Assembly (NCBI GenBank): GCA_902774175.1
Contig: CACYHG010000013.1
Span: forward strand, 1 to 59,759
Direction of reading: 5' to 3'
Source: an uncultured Bacteroidota bacterium
GTDB lineage: Bacteria; Bacteroidota; Bacteroidia; Bacteroidales; WCHB1-69
DNA length: 59,759 nucleotides
Shown here: positions 1 through 8,566 of the stretch, piece by piece
Layout: each line of letters starts with the position of its first letter
Position numbering within the stretch: the first letter of the stretch is position 1
Position numbers and translations under genes: made by a program
The notes under the pieces: model-generated
Database searches by the model: none
Seen by the model: the letters and a program-made list of their open reading frames with translations, nothing else
Told to the model about the DNA's origin: nothing

Positions 1-1222
1 AAGTCTTCATCACCGCCTCGGCAATGCGCTGCGACGAGGCGGTGGGCGGCTGCAGCCCTGCTGACCCGTGCACACGCTTCGGCACCTGCCGTCCATAACG
101 GTCGGTTGAGATGTCACCTTTGTATTTGGCACGGATTTCAGGCCGTGTAAGACTCTCCGCGTCATAGCCCACATCCACCACCACCTGGTCGGTCACCATC
201 CGTTTCTCCACCAGGGAGAGCGCCATGCTTTCGGCCATCTCCCTCAACACCACACGCGCCTTTTTGCAGCTGTATGGCTCCTTCAGCACCTGCCCGCTGC
301 TGAAGGAGTTGCTTTCAGGCCGGTATTGCTTCACAAGAGCGATAGTGCAAGGCTCCCAGCCCCATGCATGGTCAATTAACAGCTCCGCATTGACACCGAA
401 CAATCCATATAGCAAGTCCTCGTTCCGAAGGGAGCAGCGGGCAATTTTGCCCATGGTGTCAAGGCCGTAGGCGGAAAGACGCTTTGCCGTTCCATGCCCG
501 ACCCGCCAGAAATCGGTCAGCGGACGATGGTTCCAGAGCAGCCGCCGGTAGCTCATCTCGTCCAGTTCCGCGATGCGCACACCGTCCGCATCGGCAGGCA
601 TCTTTTTAGCAAGTATGTCCATTGCAATCTTACAGAGATACATGTTGGTGCCGATGCCAGCCGTGGCGGTGATGCCGGTCTGACGCAGCACATCCCGAAT
701 CATTGTCATGGCCAGTTCATGGGCGGTCTGGTGGTAAAGCGGCAGATAATCGGTCACATCCATAAACACCTCATCAATGGAATAGACGTGGATATCCTCC
801 GGTGCGATGTATTTCAGGTAGATTTCATAGATTTTCGTGCTGCACCCAATGTAGTGCGCCATGCGCGGCATTGCTGTCAGGAAATCGACCTCCCAATCGG
901 GATGCGCCTTCAGCTCGGTGTCGGAAACTGACTTTCCGGAAAAACGCCGTCCAGACGACTGCGACCTGCGACGGGCGTTAACCTCGCGCATCCGCTGCCG
1001 CACCTCGAACAGCCGCGCCCTCCCCCCGATACCGTACTGCTTCAGCGACGGCGACACCGCCAGACAGATGGTCTTGTCCGTGCGACTGGGGTCCGCCACC
1101 ACCAGATTGGTCTTCAGCGGGTCAAGCCCCCGCGCCACGCACTCCACGGAGGCGTAGAACGATTTCAGGTCGATGGCGATATAGGTTCGTCCCTTCTCTT
1201 CCGACGTTTGGGATGACTGCAT
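1..1222 (-). CDS. Y-family (translesion) DNA polymerase, C-terminus cut by window edge
   Basis: About 407 residues are visible from the ATG at 1220-1222. Two sequence marks identify the family: the N-terminal DLKSFYASVE motif, with the catalytic Asp and the aromatic steric gate, and VYSIDEVFMDV, the SIDE catalytic motif of UmuC/DinB polymerases, near residue 145. It would copy past damaged template bases. The segment after the palm matches the little-finger region, and the reading frame runs off the left edge. It lies 33 bp downstream of an MmcQ-like gene on the same strand and probably shares its promoter. It resembles the UvrX/YqjW-like branch more than classical DinB, but that subfamily call is inference. 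Confidence 0.9.
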   Translation of the reverse strand, partial: MQSSQTSEEKGRTYIAIDLKSFYASVECVARGLDPLKTNLVVADPSRTDKTICLAVSPSLKQYGIGGRARLFEVRQRMREVNARRRSQSSGRRFSGKSVSDTELKAHPDWEVDFLTAMPRMAHYIGCSTKIYEIYLKYIAPEDIHVYSIDEVFMDVTDYLPLYHQTAHELAMTMIRDVLRQTGITATAGIGTNMYLCKIAMDILAKKMPADADGVRIAELDEMSYRRLLWNHRPLTDFWRVGHGTAKRLSAYGLDTMGKIARCSLRNEDLLYGLFGVNAELLIDHAWGWEPCTIALVKQYRPESNSFSSGQVLKEPYSCKKARVVLREMAESMALSLVEKRMVTDQVVVDVGYDAESLTRPEIRAKYKGDISTDRYGRQVPKRVHGSAGLQPPTASSQRIAEAVMKT

Positions 1223-1255
1223 CTGATTATAATTTTAAATGAAGCGTTCAGATTA

Positions 1256-1639
1256 TCACTTCATGGGGTCCGACACGAACTCCTGCGCCGCCTGCCCCAG
1301 CTCCGCACGCTCCCTTTTGGGCAGCTTTTTCACCACCTCGCGATAGGAATGGTTAACAAGCCCGCAAATCATATTGTCGTCAGCATCGCGGTCGAACCAC
1401 ACCTGGTTCCAATATTTCTTGTTCCAGTGGAAGGCCGGCTCCACCGCCTGGTAATGGTCGCGGAGCTCCATGGCATATTCCGGGTCGCATTTCATGGTGG
1501 CCAATTGTGGATGGTCCAGACCGATGCAGGCGAAAATATGGTTTTTCACCCGAAAGGCCAGCAGAGTCTCGTCAAAGGGGAAATCCTCCGTCACCTGCGG
1601 CAGGGAGAGGCAATGTTCGCGAAATAGTTCTATATCCAT
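1256..1639 (-). CDS. MmcQ/YjbR family protein (DUF419)
   Basis: This 127-residue protein has the full length of the MmcQ/YjbR family. Diagnostic stretches are the N-terminal LPQVTEDFPF, the LLAFRVKNHIFACI strand pair, and the NKKYWNQVWFD turn followed by the VNHSYREVVKKLPKR helix. The fold is a CyaY-like alpha/beta sandwich that may bind DNA; the biochemical role is not settled. It is the first gene of an apparent two-gene unit with the Y-family polymerase. A promoter with a TATCTTTG box lies 71 bp upstream at 1710-1733. The ATG at 1637-1639 is the only reasonable start. Confidence 0.85.
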   Translation of the reverse strand: MDIELFREHCLSLPQVTEDFPFDETLLAFRVKNHIFACIGLDHPQLATMKCDPEYAMELRDHYQAVEPAFHWNKKYWNQVWFDRDADDNMICGLVNHSYREVVKKLPKRERAELGQAAQEFVSDPMK

Positions 1640-1709
1640 AGCGGTTCCTCCTTTGAAAGCTCAATGTCAGGTTCGTTCTTCCTTTTCATACGGCATGTGA
1701 TTTATTTTG

Positions 1710-1733
1710 CAAAGATACTCAAAATCCGGATAC
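1710..1733 (-). promoter_or_regulatory. Promoter of the MmcQ-polymerase unit
   Basis: On the minus strand the -7 box TATCTTTG (1710-1717) is preceded, after exactly 6 nt, by TATCCGGAT with a G in front. The layout is the one seen at most promoters in this window. The whole element is nearly repeated at 3225-3248. Confidence 0.65.
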
Positions 1734-1767
1734 GGGCATTTGATATTTTTAGAAATATGCGCCGCAC

Positions 1768-1791
1768 GTATCCAAAAAAGCAGTACTTTTG
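1768..1791 (+). promoter_or_regulatory. Promoter of the ORF6N gene
   Basis: The -7 box TACTTTTG (1784-1791) lies 22 bp before the ATG at 1814. GTATCC sits at the recurring upstream position (1768-1773). The short leader argues for the ATG at 1814 rather than an upstream in-frame start. Confidence 0.65.
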
Positions 1792-1813
1792 CAGACACAA
1801 AAAAAGTAAAAAA

Positions 1814-2458
1814 ATGGACAACACTGATCTGACAACCCAAACCTCAAACGTTGAAATCATCAAGAAGCGCATCTACGTAATCCGTGGGCAGCGCGTCATG
1901 CTTGACCGCGACCTGGCGGAGTTGTACGGCGTGGAGACAAAACGGTTAAACGAAGCCGTAAAGCGCAATGCGGAACGCTTCCCTGATGATTTTATGTTCA
2001 GACTGAACGAAGATGATCTTTCATGTTTAAGGTCGCAATTTGCGACCTTAAAGGATGGTTCTAATTTTGTTTTGCCCCAAAATGGCCGAGGTCAGCACAG
2101 CAAATACACTCCTTATGTGTTCACAGAACACGGAGCAATCATGTTAGCTTCCGTCCTTCACAGCCCATTGGCAGTACAGATGAGCGTAATGGTAACCAGA
2201 GCATTCATAGCCATTCGGGAAGCCCTCAACGAAATGCTGCCAATGAAACTTAAATTTGAACAACTGTCGCACAAGGTGGATATTCTCAATTCCCGAGTGA
2301 ATGATATTCTACATGAACAATTTGAGACCAACACCGAAATCGCGTTGCAAATCGAAGCGCTCAACGATGCCCTTGACCAACTGCGCGCGCAACCGGAGAC
2401 ACCTCGGAAACGGATTGGGTTTAGGCAAGGGGACACGGATACAGGAATGCAAAAATGA
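1814..2458 (+). CDS. ORF6N domain DNA-binding protein
   Basis: This is a 214-residue protein. The ORF6N domain fills the N-terminal half: IYVIRGQRVMLDRDLAELYGV at about residues 18-38, then KRNAERFPDDFMFRL and PYVFTEHGAIMLASVL. The C-terminal half is a likely coiled coil (FEQLSHKVDILNSRV onwards), ending in a basic tail. ORF6N proteins are found in phages and mobile regions and are thought to bind DNA; the target here is unknown. The reading frame extends upstream to 1664, but the promoter box at 1784-1791 makes the ATG at 1814 the start. The gene contains a perfect 13-bp inverted repeat at the codons for LRSQFATLK (2026-2052). It converges on the lipoprotein gene at 2512. Confidence 0.88.
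   Translation: MDNTDLTTQTSNVEIIKKRIYVIRGQRVMLDRDLAELYGVETKRLNEAVKRNAERFPDDFMFRLNEDDLSCLRSQFATLKDGSNFVLPQNGRGQHSKYTPYVFTEHGAIMLASVLHSPLAVQMSVMVTRAFIAIREALNEMLPMKLKFEQLSHKVDILNSRVNDILHEQFETNTEIALQIEALNDALDQLRAQPETPRKRIGFRQGDTDTGMQK
2026..2052. repeat. Perfect 13-1-13 inverted repeat inside the ORF6N gene
   Basis: The left arm is TTTAAGGTCGCAA (2026-2038), then one T, then its exact reverse complement (2040-2052). It encodes part of the CLRSQFATLK segment between the two halves of the ORF6N domain. A similar 13-1-13 repeat with different bases is at 3317-3343. Confidence 0.95.
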
Positions 2459-2511
2459 CATTAACCAGTTACCGACATTAAATTGTTATTCAATGGTTTT
2501 ATGGAAATAAA

Positions 2512-3195
2512 TCATTTTTTTCGAATAAAAACCAATTCCCCGAATGGGAAATGCATGGCATGGTCGTAACCGCATTGTTCGTCGTAATACAGGCTGGAAG
2601 TAATAGGTAATTTTATTGTATCTGCAAATTCCCCACCAAGAGCATTGACGCCTGTGGTGTGCCAAATATATTCATATCTATCCAAAAGGAAAATATTCAA
2701 CCATGATCCTTCTTCAATATCCCAATAAATACGAAAAGACAGGCTATCAAGAAAATCATCTATTGAAGACTTGTCCATATCATGTATCGGATTAATTATC
2801 TTTGAAAATTCTCCAAATGTTGGAATGACACCATCTATTGTACATCCTAATACACATGAAGTGTCAAACACACCTATCAACTGTTGGTCTTTCACAGTTT
2901 CGCTGTTCTGCCAAAACAAACAATTTGTCAAGGCTGTGTCTTTCCATTCAAACCAGTGGTTCCATTCCGTATAAACTTCTTTGAAAACCAGCTTTATGTG
3001 TAAAATACTATCCTCATACTCAAAAGGAAGGGCTTCGTAATAGGAGACAAAAACACCCCGTTCCTTGGATTCTTCAGAGGAATTTGAATACCACCACTTG
3101 GCGGTACCCTTCTGCAAAGATGACGAATCCATAAACTTACATCCACTGAATAACATACAGATGACAATAAAGACTATTATTTTTTTTAACTTCAT
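2512..3195 (-). CDS. Uncharacterised lipoprotein
   Basis: This 227-residue protein starts with a lipoprotein signal peptide: MKLKKIIVFIVICMLF followed by the lipobox FSGC, with Cys19 as the lipidation site. The remainder is acidic and rich in aromatic residues (WYSNSS, EWNHWFEW, RIYWDIEEGSW), with no motif I recognise. No membrane segment follows the signal. It is expected on the periplasmic side of a membrane or at the cell surface. Its promoter (3225-3248) is a near copy of the promoter at 1710-1733, which suggests that the ORF6N gene and this gene moved or duplicated as a unit. Confidence 0.7.
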   Translation of the reverse strand: MKLKKIIVFIVICMLFSGCKFMDSSSLQKGTAKWWYSNSSEESKERGVFVSYYEALPFEYEDSILHIKLVFKEVYTEWNHWFEWKDTALTNCLFWQNSETVKDQQLIGVFDTSCVLGCTIDGVIPTFGEFSKIINPIHDMDKSSIDDFLDSLSFRIYWDIEEGSWLNIFLLDRYEYIWHTTGVNALGGEFADTIKLPITSSLYYDEQCGYDHAMHFPFGELVFIRKK

Positions 3196-3224
3196 ATCGC
3201 AATTTTTTTTACGGTTTCATTCCG

Positions 3225-3248
3225 CAAAATTACTCAAAATCCGAATAC
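3225..3248 (-). promoter_or_regulatory. Promoter of the lipoprotein gene
   Basis: On the minus strand the -7 box TAATTTTG (3225-3232) is preceded by TTTGAG and then TATTCGGAT with a leading G. It matches the element at 1710-1733 over about 25 bp with two differences. Confidence 0.65.
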
Positions 3249-3316
3249 GGTCATTGCTTTATTTTGCATTAATTACTGTTCCAGCGCAACAAATCAACCA
3301 TTTCCCGCCATATCAA

Positions 3317-3343
3317 CTTGAAATCACAAATTGTGATATCAAG
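3317..3343. repeat. 13-1-13 inverted repeat, probable remnant of an ORF6N gene
   Basis: The left arm is CTTGAAATCACAA (3317-3329), then one A, then a right arm that is its reverse complement except at one position. Read forward from 3315 it gives NLKSQIVISS, which matches the LRSQ segment of ORF6N proteins. The surrounding sequence has no intact ORF6N gene. See the finding on covariation with 2026-2052. Confidence 0.7.
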
Positions 3344-3368
3344 TTTAGAAAACCAACACCGAAATAAA

Positions 3369-6044
3369 TCACAACGACTTAAAAATCAGCTCCGCCGTTC
3401 CGATGCGGTAGCCTTCGCTTTTGAAGGTCACCTTTCCGTCGGGCCGGACTATCAGCACCAGCGGGCGGCTGACCGTCTTGAAACAGATTTTTTCTGCGGC
3501 CAGACGCTCCAGCAGCAACCCGTTGGAATCCACAGCCACCTTGGTGTCGTGCGGCAGGTGCCAGCGCTTCGGGTCAAAGGCACGCTCCTCCCCTTCTGGA
3601 ACCACCATGAGGAAGGGAATCTTCCACTCGTCAAAAGTCTTCTGCATGGCGGACAATTCGTTCAGCAGGTGCTTGGTCGGCTCGCGGTCCGGCTCGATGT
3701 AGCAGAGCACCAGCGGATTTTTCCCAAGCAGTTCGGGAAGGCTGTGCTGCTCCGAATTAATGGAAACGCGCATATCCGGTGTCACACAACCGTAAACCAT
3801 GCCGGGGCGTGCCTCCAACGGACGGATCACCAGCTCCTTGGTGACGGTCTCCCCTTCGGACACATTGAAAAACTCCAGCCGCGAAAGGGCGGCGCCGTCG
3901 CTGTAGCGGTTGCCGGTTGAGAGCATATAATAGCCCGCCTCAAGCTCCAAGGTCGCAGGGAACGAAGCTACACGCGGGTCATTCTCGTAGTCGAAGGTGA
4001 CAAAATCGCCGTTCTCGAACTTGGCGATGGTGAAATGGCTCCAGTACTGCGGCTTAAGTTTGGCAGCACCGTGGTATTCGAGACGCAGTTTTCCGGTTTT
4101 GGCCGGCTCCTGCCTTTCGGCAAAGGAGACAATCTGCCAATTCTTTTTATTGTCGTCATACACAAACAGCTGCTCCGTGGCGTTGTCCATGTAGGCCGGA
4201 ATTCCTGCGGAGCGGCAGGCGGCGATGAAGAAAATGTCGCGGCTGTGCGCATCGGCGTGGCGCAGCTTGTAAACGCCCACGGGCGAGATGGGACAACGGT
4301 AATAGTTGCCGGTGTCATCCACGATGATATTTTTGGCAGTCCAATGAAGGATGCTGTCAGCGGTGAAGTCTCTGAAAACGGAAAACAGCTCCTTACGGTA
4401 TGGCCGCACCATCTCGTTGCTGATGCGTGCGGGCAGGATGCCTTTTTCATATATTTCATAGGGTAACACCATACCTTCAGAAGTCTCACCATACCCTGGC
4501 TTCTTGTCAAAGAAACTAAAATATGTGCGGTGAGCCAAAAGCACATCGGCAGTTATATCGCGCAAATCCTTGTCTGAAAAGGATTTCAAATATTCAAACA
4601 TATAATCATAAAAATGTTCATGACAACATCTCCCCGGCCACCCGTTCGGCCAGGCATCAATGAATTTGATGATTTCTGCATAATTGCCCTCGCATTTGCG
4701 GATGATTTCCTGTAATTGGTTTGGTTGTAGAGACGTGGCGCGCCGCGTCTCTACAACAACGGCGGTTTCGGCATCAACCGTCGGGAACGTTGCCAGATAG
4801 GCGTTTCGCATCGAATCCTCGCAGGCGAGGCGGCAGGCGTTGGCGGCAATTTCCGCCTCCGTCGCACCCTCATCGCGGAATTTGCCCGCAGGCGGGTTGA
4901 TTTCCAGATTTTCCACATATTCCTCCCCTGCGCTGCGTGTCAGCTTCAGGGTTATCCTGTCGTTTTTGCGGACATCGATTTTGGCGTAGCCGTATTTGCC
5001 ATCCTTGCAGGCCCAAACCAGAAGGTCGCCCAAGCCGGTGGTTATGGAGGCCTGTCCGTCGGCATCGGTGGTCATGGTGGCAAGGGTGTAGTATTCGGAG
5101 TAGTTGTAGAGTTTGAATTTCACCTGCGCGTCCTTCAAGGGCTTGCCATCCTTGTCCTGCACGGCGGCTGTGATATGGCGGGTGTCGGCGTAATGGCTGA
5201 GCAGGTTCAGTTCGCTGTAAAGACCAGTGCGCCTTACCACCTCCTCATCGCCATTGTAGCGGCCGAAAGCCTTGGTATGCACCATCATGCAGCGGGTGGC
5301 AGGCTGTGTGAACCAGGCCATGTCGAGTTTGGCGGCAGGTTCGCAGGCACCCAAGTAGCGCCATTGTCCCTCCACCCATACCTCCACCCAGGCGTGGTTG
5401 TCGTCGCAGTGCGCCCAGCGCGGGGTGTAGCACTGACGGGCGGGGATGCCCACGGCCCGCAGCGCGGTTACAGCCAAGGTCGATTCCTCACCGCAGCGTC
5501 CGAAGCCGGTGCGCAGTGTGGCCAACGGCGCGGAGGTGCGCACATCGCTGGGACGGTAGGTCACATGCTCGTGGCACCAGTGGTTCACCTCCAGTGCGGC
5601 ATCATACATCGTCATGCCTTTCAAACGCCCCTTCAATTCATTAAAGATGTACATCCGCGCAGTGTCGAGATTCTCGTTGTTCACCCGATACACCAGCACG
5701 AAGTGGCGGAAAATCTCCTCCGGCACCGTACGTCCCCACGAAAAGGTGTCGCGGGCGGCGAAGGCACAGCGCACCTGTTTCAGGAAAAAATTGCTGTCGT
5801 AGTCGGCAAGGTCGCTGTAGGGCATGTAGGCGTAGAGGAACTGCATCGCCTCCCTCTCTTCAAGCGACAACGAGCTGTCCATCACGGAGAAGAGCTCCGT
5901 GGCACGTCCGGAGGCCAGCAGCTTGCGGGCCTCAAAATCCTTTTCCACCTGTGCGCGGTAACCGGCATCGGTGATGAAATGCGTTTCGCGGTGGCAGGCG
6001 AAAAGAGACAATGCTGTAACGAATAATAAAATGCTGTTTTTCAT
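3369..6044 (-). CDS. Transglutaminase-like lipoprotein with thioredoxin-fold tail
   Basis: This is an 891-residue protein. A lipoprotein signal ends in LSLFAC. A transglutaminase-like (papain-fold) domain lies at about residues 125-270, with the Cys motif GRCGEES, the His motif DDNHAW and a following Asp/Glu-rich strand. An Ig-like or carboxypeptidase-regulatory segment (VQDKDGKPLKDAQVKFKL) follows. A second region near residue 600 (HSRDIFFIAACRSAGIPAYMD) looks like a repeated transglutaminase core that has lost the Cys. The last 120 residues (LVLCYIEPDREPTKHLL to the end) resemble a thioredoxin fold without CxxC. Such proteins may act as peptidases or peptide-handling enzymes at the cell surface. 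The ATG at 6042-6044 is preferred over an upstream TTG because it gives a clean signal peptide. A palindromic repeat is inserted in frame at 4724-4757. Confidence 0.85.
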   Translation of the reverse strand: MKNSILLFVTALSLFACHRETHFITDAGYRAQVEKDFEARKLLASGRATELFSVMDSSLSLEEREAMQFLYAYMPYSDLADYDSNFFLKQVRCAFAARDTFSWGRTVPEEIFRHFVLVYRVNNENLDTARMYIFNELKGRLKGMTMYDAALEVNHWCHEHVTYRPSDVRTSAPLATLRTGFGRCGEESTLAVTALRAVGIPARQCYTPRWAHCDDNHAWVEVWVEGQWRYLGACEPAAKLDMAWFTQPATRCMMVHTKAFGRYNGDEEVVRRTGLYSELNLLSHYADTRHITAAVQDKDGKPLKDAQVKFKLYNYSEYYTLATMTTDADGQASITTGLGDLLVWACKDGKYGYAKIDVRKNDRITLKLTRSAGEEYVENLEINPPAGKFRDEGATEAEIAANACRLACEDSMRNAYLATFPTVDAETAVVVETRRATSLQPNQLQEIIRKCEGNYAEIIKFIDAWPNGWPGRCCHEHFYDYMFEYLKSFSDKDLRDITADVLLAHRTYFSFFDKKPGYGETSEGMVLPYEIYEKGILPARISNEMVRPYRKELFSVFRDFTADSILHWTAKNIIVDDTGNYYRCPISPVGVYKLRHADAHSRDIFFIAACRSAGIPAYMDNATEQLFVYDDNKKNWQIVSFAERQEPAKTGKLRLEYHGAAKLKPQYWSHFTIAKFENGDFVTFDYENDPRVASFPATLELEAGYYMLSTGNRYSDGAALSRLEFFNVSEGETVTKELVIRPLEARPGMVYGCVTPDMRVSINSEQHSLPELLGKNPLVLCYIEPDREPTKHLLNELSAMQKTFDEWKIPFLMVVPEGEERAFDPKRWHLPHDTKVAVDSNGLLLERLAAEKICFKTVSRPLVLIVRPDGKVTFKSEGYRIGTAELIFKSL
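4724..4757. repeat. Palindromic repeat inserted in frame in the transglutaminase-like gene
   Basis: The arms are GTTGTAGAGACG (4724-4735) and its reverse complement (4746-4757), around a GGCGCGCC core. It supplies the residues VETRRATSLQPNQ, which look unlike their surroundings. It shares the TGTAGAGAC end with the repeat at 6061-6094. Confidence 0.85.
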
Positions 6045-6060
6045 GGTATTCAATATTTAT

Positions 6061-6094
6061 ATTGTAGAGACAAGGCAGGCCTTGTCTCTACAAT
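6061..6094. repeat. Perfect 16-bp-arm palindrome between two minus-strand genes
   Basis: The left arm is ATTGTAGAGACAAGGC (6061-6076), with a 2-nt centre and an exact reverse complement at 6079-6094. It overlaps the stop codon of the DUF2147 gene (6088-6090). It may act as a transcription stop, or be a passive repeat of the same family as 4724-4757. Confidence 0.9.
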
Positions 6095-6546
6095 TTTTGC
6101 CAATGAATGGTTTCGCCGATGCCCAACAGCGTGCCCCGGATGCGCAACTGCCCGTCGGCGGTGAATTCGGCGGTCATGTTGGCGCGGATGCCGCGTTGCG
6201 GGTCATAAATCTTGGTGCCGCTCCAGCGGTGATGCTCCGCGTCGTAGGCCAGCCCGGAAAAGAGCACGATGCGGTCGGAGGGCGTGTTCCGTTTGCTTTT
6301 GTCGGGGTTGTTGACATCCAGCAGCTTGTTGCCCTGCGCGTCGCAGTCATTTTCCAGCCAGATGATCTGGCCGCGGTAGGTGCCGTTGGCAAGTTTGACA
6401 ATCTTGGCGCGGAAACGGTCGCTCCCCTGCTGGCCGGAGTAGGTGCCGACAATGTTGTCAGCATTGTTGTTCAGGCTGTTCTGCGCCATCGCCGGACAAA
6501 GGCACAGCATCAGGGCAACCGCAACAAAGAAAAAACGTTTTTCCAT
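6088..6546 (-). CDS. DUF2147 family secreted protein
   Basis: This protein has 152 residues from the ATG at 6544-6546; in-frame ATGs lie at 6549 and 6579. The later start gives a standard signal peptide (MEKRFFFVAVALMLCLCPAMA). The mature part has the DUF2147 pattern: IVGTYSG, then YRGQIIWLEND, DRIVLFSGLAYDAEHHRWSG and KIYDPQRG, and an ending of GIGETIHWQKL. The family is a small beta-barrel-like exported domain of unknown function. Its stop codon lies inside the palindrome at 6061-6094. It is read away from the small antitoxin-like gene at 6658. Confidence 0.85.
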   Translation of the reverse strand: MEKRFFFVAVALMLCLCPAMAQNSLNNNADNIVGTYSGQQGSDRFRAKIVKLANGTYRGQIIWLENDCDAQGNKLLDVNNPDKSKRNTPSDRIVLFSGLAYDAEHHRWSGTKIYDPQRGIRANMTAEFTADGQLRIRGTLLGIGETIHWQKL

Positions 6547-6657
6547 CATAAGGTGCAAATCATAAGGTACAACAGCCATAACGCCTTTTTTCCGGAATTA
6601 TTGCCCGCGTCACACAATAAAACGAAACAGGATGCGTTAGAAAAAAAATTGAATGCC

Positions 6658-6849
6658 ATGGAAGATTTAGTTTTGTCAATTCCGACACAGGATCACAGTT
6701 TTCTTGAACAGCTCGCAGCAAGGATGGGCTGGACAGTACGCAGCCGTGACGAGCTGATAGACAACTTCATCGCTTCATGTTCCAAAGATCCTATGATGAC
6801 TGATGAAGAAATACAGGCTGAAGTGAACGCGGTACGTTACGGAAAATGA
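6658..6849 (+). CDS. Small antitoxin-like protein
   Basis: This is a 63-residue protein. The pattern LVLSIPTQDHSFLEQLAARMGW followed by RDELIDNFI and a C-terminal DEEIQAEVNAVRYGK resembles small Bacteroidales proteins usually found beside a PIN or RelE-type toxin. The assignment rests on memory of that family, not on a diagnostic motif. The ATG at 6658 is chosen because upstream sequence in the same frame crosses the intergenic space and the antisense of DUF2147. Its TGA overlaps the ATG of a 27-codon remnant (6846), the spacing expected of an antitoxin-toxin pair. Confidence 0.5.
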   Translation: MEDLVLSIPTQDHSFLEQLAARMGWTVRSRDELIDNFIASCSKDPMMTDEEIQAEVNAVRYGK

Positions 6850-6929
6850 TCATTCTTACCGATTTGCGCGAACACGCAGGAATTCCCATCCTGAAATATA
6901 CCGAATTACTCACCATACTTGGATATTAG
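6846..6929 (+). pseudogene. Probable C-terminal remnant of a PIN-domain toxin
   Basis: Only 27 codons remain. The peptide starts MIILTDLREHAGIPI and ends KYTELLTILGY. It looks like the start codon of a toxin gene joined to the last strand and helix of a PIN domain (pattern: threonine, Asp-rich turn, IPI, then a Glu-Leu-Leu helix). All catalytic acidic residues of the N-terminal part are missing. The overlap with the antitoxin-like gene fits a former operon. This is inference from a very short match. Confidence 0.35.
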
Positions 6930-6960
6930 ACGTTAATTTGCATTTACACCCCCAATTATC

Positions 6961-8493
6961 ATGAAACACCACCTCCTTCTTTTGGGCACCCTGTTGCTGG
7001 CGACAGCCTCCGCCAGTGCCAACGGAGACCCTGTGGCGGTGCGTTCCGCCCTCACCCTTTCGCCCACACCGGTGGCGATGCACGTTCCTGAAGTGCAATT
7101 GGCGGATGAGTATGTCACCTTCACCCCGCGCGACCGCTACATGGAGGTGTGCGTGCGCTACCTGCTGCACAACCGTTCCAACCGCACCTTTGAGAAGCTG
7201 CCCTACGGTTTCCCCATCGACTATTTCGGCAGCGGCCCCGCCAAATGGGATTTACTGGACGATTATTCGGAATCACAGCAGGAGGTGGGCTGGCGTGACG
7301 GCTACATCCGCAACGTTTGCTTCATCCTTGGCGACAGACAGCTTCCCTGGCAATGCTCCCGCGACAGTGTCATCGTGCCTGCGAAAAAAAGGCTTGCAGA
7401 TGATTTGTGTGAACTCATAAAACCTGATAGTGCAGACGGTTACAGCCAGCATATCATAGACAGCCTGCACAAAGTGAATGGAGAAGAGACTTTCCATTAC
7501 GAAAAGGCCATTTCTCGCCGCTGGTACTACACCTACCTGGAAATTCCCGCACAAAGCTATGTGGTGCTGGAGGTGCGCTACACTGTGGAATGTGTCTTCA
7601 CCAAAGGATTGTATGAAGAGAATGACAATCTGCTCCATTACAGAAACTATTACTACGGACATCTGCTGTTCCGATACGATTTCACTCCCGCCGCCTATTG
7701 GGGCGACGGCCACGCCGACCATTTCACTGTGCTGTTTGACGCCTCGGACATCAAATGGTCCCGCGTGCAAGGGGATGATGAGGCAAGTTTCAACGGTCTG
7801 CCCATGAAAGCAAAAAACAAGCTGTGGCGTTATGAAACACGAAATTTTGATCTGGCTGCAGCCAAACCCTTCGAAGTGGGGTATTTCCCCGCGCAACCGC
7901 TGCACCAATCCTTGGACCGGCTGCTGAACCACCGCATTCCGGCCTCCGCATACACCATAGAGGTCAGCGGGGCGGACAGCAAATATCCCGCCGCCAACCT
8001 CAGTGACCTCGACCCCGCCACCACCACCGTGCTTAAGCCCGGCAAAAACGATTCAATCTGCATCACCATCCGCTTCAAGAAACCGACGGCTTTGGAGGGG
8101 ATGCTGTTGCTGAACGGCTACACCAAAAACGCGGAAACCTACCGCAACAACGCACGCATTGACAGCCTCATGGTTTTTGGTGACTATAACAGGATATTTC
8201 GGAGTGAAAAGGAAACCATCTCCCAACAGGAAAAAAACATGCTGCTGGCCGGTGAAAGGGATTATATAATCAAATACACATATTTTCGTCCGTTACCGAC
8301 CAAATATACGGGCGTTTCCCCAACCTTTTTTGACTGGCAGTCGCTGGTGGACAACGCCATGATAGTGAATCTTTCTGATGAACCGTGGACCGACAACTGC
8401 TACACCGAAATCCGCATTGTCATCACCGCCGCCGTCAAAGGACTCAAGTACCAGGATCTCTGCCTTTCGGAAATCCTGCTGATAGGAAAATGA
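6961..8493 (+). CDS. Secreted protein with NADase-type glycan-binding-like C-terminus
   Basis: This 510-residue protein has a signal peptide, MKHHLLLLGTLLLATASASA. Residues 25-315 contain VQLADEYVTFTPRDRYMEVCVRYLLHNRS and AISRRWYYTYLEIPAQSYVVLEVRYTVE, resembling the DUF4424-type domain found with such proteins. The C-terminal 170 residues have the pattern ASSAYTIE-like strand, KYPAANLSDLDPATTTV, and MLLLNGYTKNAETYRNNARIDSL. That pattern is typical of the NADase-type glycan-binding (discoidin-like) domain. It is probably periplasmic or on the surface and binds carbohydrate; no catalytic motif was seen. It precedes the glutathione peroxidase gene by 73 bp. Confidence 0.65.
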   Translation: MKHHLLLLGTLLLATASASANGDPVAVRSALTLSPTPVAMHVPEVQLADEYVTFTPRDRYMEVCVRYLLHNRSNRTFEKLPYGFPIDYFGSGPAKWDLLDDYSESQQEVGWRDGYIRNVCFILGDRQLPWQCSRDSVIVPAKKRLADDLCELIKPDSADGYSQHIIDSLHKVNGEETFHYEKAISRRWYYTYLEIPAQSYVVLEVRYTVECVFTKGLYEENDNLLHYRNYYYGHLLFRYDFTPAAYWGDGHADHFTVLFDASDIKWSRVQGDDEASFNGLPMKAKNKLWRYETRNFDLAAAKPFEVGYFPAQPLHQSLDRLLNHRIPASAYTIEVSGADSKYPAANLSDLDPATTTVLKPGKNDSICITIRFKKPTALEGMLLLNGYTKNAETYRNNARIDSLMVFGDYNRIFRSEKETISQQEKNMLLAGERDYIIKYTYFRPLPTKYTGVSPTFFDWQSLVDNAMIVNLSDEPWTDNCYTEIRIVITAAVKGLKYQDLCLSEILLIGK

Positions 8494-8566
8494 CAGACTG
8501 AACATACGAAACAACCGGATAACCGGTTCGCCAAAATAAATAACGAACCACCAAAAACAACTGAAA